64,000 nt of DNA from Brachynemurus nebulosus (Eukaryota > Arthropoda > Insecta > Neuroptera > Myrmeleontidae): the NCBI GenBank assembly GCA_035578155.1, contig JAPWDM010000004.1, positions 57,276,660 to 57,340,659 on the forward strand, given 5' to 3'. Below the pieces are notes generated by a model that saw only the letters and a list, made by a program, of their open reading frames with translations, ran no database searches and had not been told where the DNA came from. Shown here piece after piece: positions 49,160 to 58,497 of this stretch. The first letter of the stretch is position 1. Every line of letters begins with the position of its first letter. Made by a program: the position numbers and the translations under genes.

Positions 49160-49440
49160 AGAATATACATATAAAGTAGAAGTATATTGTTAAAACTAAC
49201 TAAACTAACTTAACCTAAACTAATCTCACCACTTACAATTAGTGTTATATAAACGTCAAAATATATTATCAAAGCTAACCAAACTAACCTAACCTAAACT
49301 AACCTCACCATCTAGTTTTTATATCAAAATCGAAGCATATTACCAAAACTAAACTAAAATAACCTAACCTTAACTAACCTTACCATCTAGTTTTATATCA
49401 AAGTCGAAGTATATTGTCAAAACTAATTAAACTAACCTAT
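49160..49440 (+). repeat. Tandem repeat with CCTAA-like phrases, period about 86-90 bp
   Basis: Three to four units of 'ctaacctaacctaaactaacc', 'tcaccatctagttttta' and 'atatcaaaatcgaagtatat' types. The CTAACCTAACC cores resemble the insect telomere repeat complement (CCTAA), but they are degenerate and embedded in longer units. Confidence 0.7.
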
Positions 49441-49957
49441 ATTCAAAAAATATTCGATATTTTAAGATAGTGTTTGGTACTAATGAACAGCATTTTTAAC
49501 GAACTTTCCAATGATGTACCATAAGTGGGGTCTTACAATTTAAAAAAATAGGGTTGGGGTGGCTGGAGTCTAAGAGGTTGGTTGTAAAAATTTCAACCTT
49601 GCGGGTCATAATGGTTCCCCCTTCATGTTCTAGAAACGGCTTTAACAGATTTTAATTACCTATTACCGTTCCAAAAATAGAATGCTTAGCTTGTTTTTAA
49701 ATTGACACCCTGTATATGTATTATACACACAAGATAAATATAATTTTGTCAAAAAATAATTAGTTTTATTTTTAATTGTTTATTGCGGAAAATACAAATA
49801 GAATCATGATAATTGCAAAAGATGAGTGCGGAATTTATCTGCAATCTTTTGTTTGGTGCCTAAATTACTACCGCCCTAATTAGACAATATTATACAAATG
49901 TTAATATAAATTGACAATTCTGTGAATTTTAGATACAACGATTTACAAATTAGGTGA

Positions 49958-50251
49958 ATGTTAAGTAAAACACGTCATTGTTTATTCAAAAAGAAGTTAT
50001 GTTGTAACGAGGAGACGTATGATTGGCGCCCGAATTTCGAAAATTTAAAAATAAATAAAACAGCCCCTTTGTACTTCGTTGAGCACTATGTTTGTGTCTC
50101 GGAAGCTAAAGAGAGAGAAAAATTTTTAAACATGGTCGGGGTGCAAAATTTGGATACTTTAATTTTAATAGTATCCTTCGGTAGAGATTCACTTGCACGT
50201 CTTTTATTTTCGTCTAGCACGTTTAACACGAAGTGGAAGTGTATCTTTTAA
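49958..50251 (+). other. 97-codon open frame, function unknown, weak support
   Basis: The ATG at 49958 starts M-L-S-K-T-R-H-C and runs to TAA at 50249-50251. Composition is mixed rather than low-complexity (S-F-G-R-D-S-L-A-R-L-L-F near the end), and GC is slightly raised. No motif, homologous repeat copy or splice pair supports it. Could be a fragment of a decayed transposon gene or chance. Confidence 0.2.
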
Positions 50252-50352
50252 CTCTCTGAGTACAGGCGACTCTAAAAGCAGGTTTCCGTTACCACGGTAA
50301 CAAAAACTAAATGCGGATTATTACAAATAAATTTTTTTGAATATCCTGCTTA

Positions 50353-50536
50353 GGCCGCTATTACACTGTCATATATATATGTCAAAGTTTTATTTAATCA
50401 AAGAAATATTATAGTGTAATAAGTCAACTTTTATAATATAAATTTCTGTAACCATAGTTAAAGATACTTCTTAATATTTGATCATAGATTTGATCAGAGA
50501 TCTTTGACATATATCTATGACAATGTAATAGCGGCC
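50353..50536. mobile_element. Harbinger-like MITE, 184 bp
   Basis: The TIRs GGCCGCTATTACACTGTCAT (left) and GGCCGCTATTACATTGTCAT (inverted right) extend to about 36 bp. Flanking TTA triplets (50350-50352, 50537-50539) fit the 3-bp TWA duplication of PIF/Harbinger elements. Noncoding interior. Confidence 0.85.
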
Positions 50537-50539
50537 TTA

Positions 50540-52560
50540 GTTTATGAGATAATACGTGTCAAATTTCTAAAACTTGTAGTAGGGATGAGATAATGTATTA
50601 TACACGTACACACATACCTAGTTAATTATAATAATTATTTAATGGTATATTAAAAGTTAAGTTAAAACATAATTTTTTAATGGTACCTATATTACGGGTT
50701 TTATTGATAAAATTAAGTAAAAAATCAACAGAAGAGTACCATCCAAACCTCATTTTCGAGCGAAGGGTAATTATTTACTAATGGGGCTCCTGCCGTATAG
50801 TATACTTGGATAACGCAGATAATATTCAGTAAAAGTTTTGCACTTATTGTAGTTATATGTACTTGTCTTTTTAAGTGGGTAATCTAGTCTAGACGATCAA
50901 ATTTTTGGTGTTTTTCCAGGCGTAATATACATTTTATATTTCCCAACTGTTATTAGACATATTTTATAGCTGTGGCCTACGGTTCCGTGTGCGTAAAAAT
51001 ATCTGAATTATGGATTTAATTACTTTTAAATTAGATATTCTGTTTTTTTGTATTTATAATGATTTATTTCGCTCGCTAAACGACTTTAAAATAGAGATGT
51101 TGCCGAAAGTCATTTTTTGTACCATTCGAAAGGAAGGGATTGAGTAGCTGATAAAGGGTTAAAATATATGGGTGATTCTACTTTTTAGATCCTACAAAAA
51201 ATTAAAGTTGTCTCCACAATAAGGAAGGTTAAAACTATATACAGAATGAAGATAATGTCATTTATTTTATTTAAATAAAGTTAATAGCTCCTATTTAGAT
51301 GACCTACCTACATTTACTTTAATTTTTGATTTAATTTTTATTATAAAAATGGTGTCAAACGCTTATTACAATTCTAAAACGCATGTCCCTATTACGTATT
51401 GCTTGGGACTATAAGGTTTTTCAAAGATAAGTTTACCGAAACCCCACAATTTTATAAATAAAAAAGAGAGCTAAATTGTTACGCATCGTAATTAGAAAGT
51501 TAAATTTTATTTATTTGCAGAATTTTTTTTTTTTTGGCGTGGCGAAAAATTGTTGCGAAAATTTGAGAATCCTTCGTCACAACTGCCAAGTATTGCTATC
51601 AGCTTAAAAAAAATAGGTGAAAGGGTCATGTTTTTTGATGAAACGAAACGCCAAAGACCACAGAGCATAAAGCGAAAGTCAAATCAAGTGATTGACATTG
51701 AGAGCTTGTCATTTTTTTTACATCAAGCAAGAAGACAGTCTGTGTGTGTTTATTGAGTGTATCCTTCGTGACGGCTTTTTTGGTATGTATTTAACAAATT
51801 TCAAGTCGTTTTTACGTAAAATTATTTGTAATAATGCAAGCATTACGATAAACTCAAGTTTTCGATCTAAATGATCGCAGTTCACGATTAATAACGATTT
51901 TGTCGGATTGTATCCTTCGTCACACATGTATCCTTCGTCACGGTAGAATGTGACGATGGGAGACATGAAAGTGGAGAAGGATACCATAATAAAATAAGTA
52001 TATATTTATTATATCAGTATTCTTTTGTGTATCAACTAAATTTTTTAGTTAACCTAAGTTGATTAATTTGGACAACTTTCCTAACCAATTTTTTATCATA
52101 AAACACAAACAACAAAACACTCTTCAATTTTTCGCAAATCAGACAAAAAAAACCACCTTTTTTAAGTTTTTTTTTAGTTGATATTAGGAGAACATATGAT
52201 AAATATTATTTAAATAATAATTTAAATTTTATTATTTAAATTTAATTTAAACATTTTTTTCTGTCTGGATTCAGTAATTCGCAAGAAAATATTGGTTTTA
52301 ATATGAAACCGCGCTGCTGATCTGCAGATACCGAATCTATGATAACTTTCCTATATTCTAGTCGCATGAAATCTACTAAATGGCTTTCTCTATTTTTTTT
52401 TTACGGTTGAGACCGAAAAAGTAGAACCACCCATATAAGGATTTGTGAATAAAAGTCAAAAACAACACGCATTGAAAAAGACCATTCCGCTCAAACATTA
52501 CAAAGAATCAAAATTTACTTTGCGATTTTAGTGATATTTAATCAACATTTTGTTACCGAG
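50540..52560. other. No supported gene; repeat fragments
   Basis: A 'gctgtggcctacggttccg' repeat fragment (50,970) is related to 33.6 and 39.0 kb. At 51,565-51,985 the phrase ATCCTTCGTCAC occurs in several copies in both orientations, possibly marking an unclassified element. Short frames there have no domain. Confidence 0.5.
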
Positions 52561-52816
52561 TGGTCCATAATCACTATATCCTTACCACCCAATGGTCCAT
52601 AATCACTGTGATCTTACTACCCAATAGTCCATAATCACTATGACTTTACTACCTAGTGGCTCATAATCACTATGACCGTACTACTCAGTGGTCCATAATC
52701 AGTGTGATTTTGCTACCTAACAATCCATAATCACTATGACTTTACTACCTAGTGGCTCATAATCACTATAACCGTACTATCCAGTGGCCCATAATCAGTG
52801 TGATCTTACTGCTCAA
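52561..52816 (+). repeat. 32-bp minisatellite, eight units, 96-bp higher order
   Basis: The core CCATAATCACT (or TCATAATCACT) recurs at exactly 32-bp steps: 52565, 52597, 52629, 52661, 52693, 52725, 52757 and 52789. Units 3-4-5 resemble units 6-7-8 more than their neighbours, giving a 96-bp higher-order period. Confidence 0.95.
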
Positions 52817-53034
52817 GTTCCGTCTAGTTGTTTATTTTAAGCTTTTTGTAAGTATATAATACCCTATAACGGACAATTTTGACCTCACGTTAACTTTTCT
52901 CATATGTTAATCTGAAATAGTTTAGCTTTCAGCAGTGAAAAATTTTTCAAAATCGGTTCATTACTTTTGAGTTTACTGCAGACATACCAACAAATTTTCT
53001 ATTTTTATTATATTAGTTTCGATTAAAGAATTGC

Positions 53035-53460
53035 TTTTAAACATTTCCCTAATGCTTAAAAAAGTGTCGATATTAATCTAAATTACACGGTCGACCAAGT
53101 GATCGGAAAACGACATTTCATATTACACGACCTAGTCTTATTCTAATTAATAGCGAAAATGATTCCAGGCAAAAAGAATTCTATTTAAAATTAAGGATTT
53201 CTTTAAACATTTCTCTAATGCTTAAAAAAGTGTTGATATTTATCTGAATTACATGTCGACCAAGTGGTCGTAAAACGACATTTCATGTTACACGACATTA
53301 TGTTATTCTAACTAATGGCGGAAAAGATTTTAAACCAAATGAATTCTATTTAAAATAAATTTTAGACATTTTTATAATGTTTAAGAAAGTGTCAAAACTT
53401 ATCTGAATTACCTGATCGGCCAAGTTTTCGGAAAACGACAATTCATATTAAAAAGTATAA
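53035..53460 (+). repeat. Tandem repeat, about 170-bp units, 2.5 copies
   Basis: Units contain 'aacattt(c/t)(c/t)ctaatgcttaaa', 'cgaccaagtg(a/g)tcg' and 'aaaacgacatttcat'. The third copy is shorter and more diverged. It lies immediately before the pseudogene at 53499. Confidence 0.8.
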
Positions 53461-53498
53461 ATGTAATCTATAATTCTCGAACGAAACATTTTATTTTT

Positions 53499-53982
53499 AT
53501 GAAATTTGATGAAAACGTTGAAAGTCCAAAAATGGTTGAGTTCTTCAGCCAGACACGTCCGATGCTTGTCAAAATCAAAGAAGGAATATTTGCAGGTTCA
53601 GATATCAAAAAGTTAATAAAGGACTCAGCTTTTATTTCAACCTTAAATGAAGTAGATAAGGAAACCTGGCTGTCGTTTTCTGAATACGTCGACATAGTAA
53701 ATGTTATAATCTTATCATAAAATTGAGTAACTGAGTTGTAATTTGTCCTTGAAAATACATTTTTTGCACTCTCATTTAGATTTTTTCCTTAAAAATATGG
53801 GAGATGTCAGTACTGAAGACGGATAACGTTTTCATCAAGATATTGATGCTATGGAAAAACGTTATCTAGGAAAATGGAATTCTGCAATTCTTGCAAACTA
53901 AAGCTGGTTTTTAATTAGGGAAACTTCGACCTCAAACTACAAACGACGGACAAAAAAGGATTATAAAAACTTCGTTTTTTAG
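53499..53982 (+). pseudogene. Decayed copy of an unnamed arthropod repeat gene family
   Basis: The ATG at 53499 opens a 73-codon frame (M-K-F-D-E-N-V ... L-V-K-I-K-E-G-I-F-A-G-S-D-I-K). After a gap, coding likeness resumes at about 53,769 with H-L-D-F-F-L-K-N-M-G-D-V-S-T-E-D-G, a TAA, then R-F-H-Q-D-I-D-A-M-E-K-R-Y, another TAA, and a basic end to TAG at 53982. I recognise this order (L-V-K-I-K-E-G-I-F, H-L-D-F-F, E-x-G-x-R-F-H-Q-D-I, M-E-x-R-Y) as a protein family present in many copies in arthropod genomes, of unknown function and probably transposon-derived. The middle is deleted and two stops break the C-terminal part. The downstream 200 bp recur at 19,263-19,510. Confidence 0.7.
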
Positions 53983-54345
53983 TTCCACATAAATTTTTTT
54001 CTTTAAAAATACATTAACATAAGTTTAAATATTGAAAAATAAATAAACACTCTTTTCACACAATTGTGACATGACTAGAATGTTTTATTTACGTTTCTAC
54101 ACTATAGAAGACATGAAGAATACGAATCACATAAATTCGTTCGCGAGGAAAACAAGTTTTTTTTTTTTTTTTGTTACCTAGTGATAATCAGTCTGTAATC
54201 CCTATTTTCTTTGAATTAAAAAAAAGAAAAAAACTTTATTGGTACTTATTACTGCAATAAAATTATTGCTATTAATTTATTGATGATTGGTGCCGTCTCT
54301 CTATATGTATTTATTAGGAATATTTTGCTAATATTGTTAAACAAT
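53983..54345. other. 3' flank of the pseudogene; no further gene
   Basis: The first 200 bp match 19,300-19,510 ('ttttatttacgtttctacact', 'gaatacgaatcacataaatt'). The remainder is AT-rich up to the TIR element. Confidence 0.6.
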
Positions 54346-55064
54346 AAAGGGTATAGCTACATAAGCATAGGAAAATGGCCCCCATGGCCAATGTCTGTAA
54401 TAATATATGTAGTGACATTGGTACCCCAAGTGATTACCAAATACAGGGTTATTGACCCTTAACCTTGATTTGTCCTTGAGATATTAACCAAAATATGTTT
54501 TAGTGCTGTAATTTTTCAAACTCAATTTTCTCGAAAACTATAACACCTAGAAAAACAAAACCGACGCCAAAATTTAGATAATATTTGAGACTACATTATA
54601 TATTTTTTTGACGTTTTTCCCTAAATTTTAAAAGTTTAAAATAATTGCATTAAAAATATTTTTTATTTTTTAGTATGGTTCTGGTAAACTTACACCTTTC
54701 AAAAAAATACAGAATATGGCTGATCTTATCCACTTACACCATGCCAAATTTCATTAAAATTGAAGATGCGCTTTTTGAGTAATAAATAATTTATTGAGTA
54801 TATGTTATGTATTACGTTAACCGTATAAGAGAATGATTAAAATAATTGTATAAAAAATAATTATTGATTTTTTTGTACAGTTCTAGAATACTTACATCGT
54901 TCAAAAAAATATAGTATATAGCTTAACCTTTCTACGTATACCATACCAAGGCTCATCGAAGTCGATGAGGCGCTTTTTAAGAAATAATTAATTTATTGAG
55001 TGTATGGTAGGTACTAACCACAAAGGCAACATTTTCTGATTATAGAAACTACATATTTTTATTT

Positions 55065-55290
55065 TTACCTACTGATGATTTCAATCGTCGTCATCACTGT
55101 TTTCATTTATGACCACATTAATCGATTCATTTAAAAATATTTTTGATAATATTTCAGCTGGTCGTACAATGCGAGACAAATATCTCGCAAATATCCTAAA
55201 TAATATATCACACTTGCAACATGAGCACAGCATCCAACAGTTCGATTACCATTCGGACAATTGTAACAGTACCGGCGAATTTGTAACAGT
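55065..55290 (-). pseudogene. SWIM zinc-finger fragment, minus-strand copy with C-terminus
   Basis: The minus strand encodes the same finger (R-R-Y-C-Y-N-C-P-N-G-N-R-T-V-G-C-C-A-H-V) followed by L-R-D. A frame change then leads to I-L-S-K-I-F-L-N-E-S and an acidic end S-D-D-D-D with a stop, which looks like the true C-terminus absent from the plus-strand copy. One frameshift (near 55,170) breaks it. Confidence 0.65.
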
Positions 55291-55373
55291 ACCCGATAAT
55301 ATTTATGGTTTATACTTATGCCGTGACCCAACATTTAACTTTATAATATTTGGAGTTTGCTTCGTGTAATATT

Positions 55374-55709
55374 TTAGATTTTCCCAGACTAACTGAAGTA
55401 CAATTAAAAATGTTGTTTACAGGTTCCTATCAGTTTTCATTAGCTGTTTCATATCTGGCTGAAATAATGGACGACAAGAATAACGTTTTGCATATATTAC
55501 AAACAAAGCAAACTCCAAATATTATAAAGTTAAATGTTCGGTCACGGCATATAAACAATAATAATTATCGGGTATTTATTGATTATCTTCCTAATTCTAA
55601 CAATATTGAAGGAATTCGCCGGTACTGTTGCAATTGTCCGAATGGTAATCGAACGGTTGGATGCTGTGCTCATGTTGCAAGTGTGATATATTATTTAGGA
55701 TATTTGTGA
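55374..55709 (+). pseudogene. SWIM zinc-finger protein fragment, plus-strand copy
   Basis: The open frame (about residues L-D-F-P-R-L-T onwards) contains S-R-H-I-N-N-N-N-Y-R-V and then the SWIM finger R-R-Y-C-C-N-C-P-N-G-N-R-T-V-G-C-C-A-H-V, i.e. CxC...CxH. SWIM fingers of this type sit at the C-terminus of MULE-like transposase or associated proteins in insects and bind DNA or protein partners. There is no ATG; an upstream TTG at 55350 only opens the frame. The coding is cut off where the inverted arm begins, right after Y-Y-L-G-Y-L. Confidence 0.7.
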
Positions 55710-56332
55710 GATACTTGAGCCTTGGTATGGTATATGTAGAAAGAAAGGTTAAGCTATATACTACATTTTTTTGAACGACGTAAGTATTCTATAGAACTGT
55801 ACAAAAAAATCAATAATTATTTTTTTTGCAATTATTTTAATCATTCTCTTATACGGTTAACGTAATACATAACATATACTCAATAAATTATTTATTACTC
55901 AAAAAGCGCATCTTCGATTTTAATGAATTTTGGCATGGTGTAAGTAGATAAGATAAGCCATATTCTGTATTTTTTTGAAAGGTGTAAGTTTACCAGAACC
56001 ATACTAAAAAATAAAAAAATATTTTTAATGCAATTATTTTGAACTTTTAAAATTTAGGGAAAAATGTCAAAAAAATATATAATATAGTCCTAAATGTTAT
56101 CTAAATTTTGGCGTCGGTTTTGCTTTTCTAGGTGTTATAGTTTTCGAGAAAATTGAGTTTGAAAAATTACAGCACTAAAACATATTTTGGTTAATATCTC
56201 AAGGACAAGTCAAGGTTAAGGGTCAATGACCCTGTATTTGGTAATCACTTGGGGTACCAATGTCACTACATATATTATTACAGACATCGGCCATGGGGGC
56301 CATTTTCCTATGCTTATGTAGCTATACCCTTT

Positions 56333-57100
56333 TGTGAGAAATAGATAATTTAAACTAAATACGACTTTTACAAGGTACCTGTCAAAATTAACCACTTATT
56401 GTAGATTTGAAGATATATAAAAAATACTTTTTAAAATAAACTTTATTTGATATATTTTTATTATTACTTTAAAAAATACCGTTTGAAGATTAGCGTATTA
56501 AAATTATATGTATGTAATCAAAATTTGTTTGTTTTATTTAGAGCCCTATCACGGGAGTCGAATTTTCCTCTCATTTTCGATATTTTTAAGATATCTAAAT
56601 GTGTTTGGATTTTATGTTTTTATTATTTAAATGTTAAAAAGAGATCTTAGAAAATGAACTGAAAGAACTTTTGAGGTCCTTTTTTCTTTCCGAAAAATTC
56701 AAAATTCCTATTTTATAAATAAAAATGATATTTGTAAATAATAAACAAATATTTTACCTCGCAAAATACCACTTTTATTTTTGAAACAATATTCTTACAG
56801 TTTCAAAAATAAAAGTGGTATTTTGTGAAGTAAAATATTTGCTTATTATTTACAAATATGGAATACCATAAAGTAACGCTCAAATCTATTAATAAAAATG
56901 ACATTAATAACATTGTTTAAATTAAGTATTAGGTAATCCGGAGAGTTGGTACCGTTTTCGGAGCCGCTCGAATGAATTAATATTTCTTCAAGTAACAACC
57001 GCAAACGAAACATGCAACAACATGTTAGTGTTGGGCCGTAGTGTTGCTTGTAATATGTATCTTTAAAGAGTGTTTAAATAATTTTTTTTTGTCAGTGATA
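56333..57100. other. No gene; contains a 132-bp hairpin
   Basis: The hairpin lies at 56728-56859. The rest is AT-rich, with a partial satellite phrase ('tttaaatgttaaaa') near 56,625. No coding support. Confidence 0.6.
56728..56859. repeat. Hairpin, about 59-bp arms
   Basis: ATATTTGTAAATAATAAAC... on the left is inverted on the right with only three or four mismatches. The loop is about 13 bp ('aatattcttacag'). Confidence 0.85.
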
Positions 57101-57551
57101 ATGAGCAATCTTAGACATCAAGGAACATCATGTCATATAATATGAGTTTAAAAAAGGTACTAATGCAGTTGACGCAACGAGAAATATTTGTAGTGTTTGT
57201 GGTGACGATGCGGTTTCTAACAGAAGTTGTAGAAAGTGGTTTGCTAGATTTCAAAAGTGTAAATTTTCTTTGGAACATGAAGTTCCCTTCGGTCAACCTG
57301 TGTGTACTGACGATGAAACAAAGCGTCAAGAAATAAAGCGAAACCCGAGGCAAACTGTCAAGAATAACCGGCATCTTTTGAGCATTCAAAATCCACAGTT
57401 TTGGCCATTTGAAGAAAATCGGGATGGTCATTTACACGAAAACGGCACGAACTTTCCGGATGACCTAATATATTTTGTGTATATCTTTGATAATAATAAA
57501 TTCATTTTTATTTATAATGGAGTCGGACAAACACCAAATTTTAGTGAATAA
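57101..57551 (+). pseudogene. Mariner transposase N-terminal fragment
   Basis: One frame reads H-H-V-I-stop-Y-E-F-K-K-G-T-N-A-V-D-A-T-R-N-I-C (written with the stop), then G-D-D-A-V-S-N-R-S-C-R-K-W-F-A-R-F, which are the paired helix-turn-helix motifs of mariner transposases, followed by N-P-R-Q-T-V. After that the likeness ends; the catalytic domain (D,D34D) is missing. The frame stays open to 57551 with unrelated sequence. One stop near the start and the missing core make it dead. An ATG at 57101 belongs to another frame. Confidence 0.75.
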
Positions 57552-57861
57552 GGAATTGTTTCGCGCCTCAAATTTTTTTATTGTAATATGTTAATTACAT
57601 CGAATACTATGTAAAATGAACATTTTCTACCACTTGCAGCCGCCGCGCCGCTACGAAAATCATCGGTCTTTTTGTGAAAAATCGATCATTTTAGTCGTAC
57701 TTTCTAAATATAGATGAATATATATCGGTATTTGCAGGTCTAAAAAATGCAAAAAAATTGAGGCTATTCCTTACGATATAGGTTATCAGCGGTTACAATA
57801 TGACATTTTTATCTGCACACATAATCTTAAAGAAAATAAAAACTGAAGAAACTGCTAAATT
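57552..57861. other. Probable boundary zone of the virus-like element; no gene
   Basis: AT-rich with a GC-richer patch at 57,640 ('cagccgccgcgccgctacga'). No terminal inverted repeat could be verified because the right end of the element lies outside the window. Confidence 0.45.
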
Positions 57862-57930
57862 TGACTCATAACTGACGTCATCATGCTATTTTTCTGCTAT
57901 AAAAGACCGTAGTATAACTTTTCAATTACA
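57862..57930 (+). promoter_or_regulatory. AP-1, CRE and TATA promoter
   Basis: TGACTCA (AP-1) at 57862-57868, TGACGTCA (perfect CRE) at 57873-57880 and TATAAAAG at 57898-57905. A weak initiator-like TCAATT lies at 57922-57927. Spacing is right for transcription of the small plus-strand ORF at 58009. The same CRE octamer recurs in the tandem repeats at the right end. Confidence 0.65.
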
Positions 57931-58008
57931 ATTTTGTTCAAAACATTAATAACATTAAATCATATTGTTGTAAATTTTCAATTGTTGTGTTAAGAATTAT
58001 TATCAACA

Positions 58009-58291
58009 ATGGAATCCATTACTGCTGATGCTTCATCTGAAAACAGAGACTTGATAAGAAAATACGTCAGCGTGTCGAATCCATCTAGGCGGTCTTCTCA
58101 AATATCAGATTCGTCAAAGGTGAGTGTGAAGAGGAGATCAAAAGTTTCCACAGACGAACCCCATTAAATAGCTGATGTTATTTTTTCAGGATAAAAAATA
58201 TCACGATCTCTTGATGCTATGGATCGGATCATCTCCAAATCAGATAACCGAATTGCTTTATCCAACATTTTATTCAACAATCGATTTCTAG
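58009..58291 (+). CDS. Small spliced ORF, about 70 residues, function unknown
   Basis: The ATG at 58009 lies about 80 bases after the predicted start of transcription. Exon 1 (58009-58119) ends in AAG followed by a consensus donor GTGAGT. A 70-nt intron has a CTGAT branch-like motif at 58172-58176, a T-run and TTCAG (acceptor AG at 58188-58189). Joining in phase 0 gives exon 2 to TAG at 58291. Without splicing the frame stops at 58167 after 52 codons. The N-terminal part is serine-rich and charged (S-E-N-R-D-L-I-R-K-Y). No family recognised. Exon 2 overlaps a minus-strand ORF, and only one of the two may be real there. Early regulatory proteins of small DNA viruses often have this position, but that is inference. 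Confidence 0.45.
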
Positions 58292-58466
58292 CCATGGATT
58301 CCTCCACTATTATATGGTGTTGAAGACTTCCGCTCATTGTTGTGTTTTCACTCGATATTGCTTCGCCAAAAACTTGAAACTGCTTCATCTCATCGTCTTC
58401 ATCATAATTGTATACTGCTCCATGTTGGTGGGGGATACTGCAACTGCTCCGGCCCATCATCACCAT
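58164..58466 (-). CDS. Hypothetical protein downstream of integrase, about 100 residues
   Basis: The first in-frame ATG is at 58466 (M-V-M-M-G-R-S-S). The frame is open further upstream to inside the integrase end but has no earlier ATG. It carries an acidic patch (Y-D-E-D-D-E-M) and a helical charged C-terminus (L-D-K-A-I-R-L-S-D-L-E-M). It follows the integrase in the minus-strand block with a small gap. I do not recognise the family. The plus strand is also open in places, so strand choice rests on composition and operon-like position. Confidence 0.4.
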   Translation of the reverse strand: MVMMGRSSCSIPHQHGAVYNYDEDDEMKQFQVFGEAISSENTTMSGSLQHHIIVEESMARNRLLNKMLDKAIRLSDLEMIRSIASRDRDIFYPEKITSAI

Positions 58467-58497
58467 GCGTATTCGCTGCTCCTTAGTGGTGGGGATA

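Larger units (their letters stand above)
54346..56332. mobile_element. Inverted-duplication DNA element with SWIM-finger gene remnants
   Basis: The ends AAAGGGTATAGCTACATAAG and its inverse open arms of about 615 bp (54346-54960, 55715-56332) with few mismatches. A second inverted block (55183-55280 and 55613-55710) carries the same SWIM zinc-finger coding piece in opposite orientations. The right arm has lost about 220 bp relative to the left. I saw no target duplication. Mutator/Phantom-type elements carry SWIM fingers, so a MULE-related origin is likely; no transposase core remains. Confidence 0.8.

Noticed and set aside
51550..51756. 68-codon plus-strand frame with mixed composition
   Set aside because: It overlaps the ATCCTTCGTCAC repeat zone, lacks recognisable motifs and has no splice support.
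52561..52816. Regularly spaced repeats suggesting a CRISPR array
   Set aside because: There are no unique spacers; the full 32-bp unit repeats, and the context is eukaryotic. It is a minisatellite.
55109..55369. 86-codon plus-strand frame before the SWIM fragment
   Set aside because: It runs antisense to the minus-strand SWIM copy, whose cysteine pattern is clearly the real coding sense.
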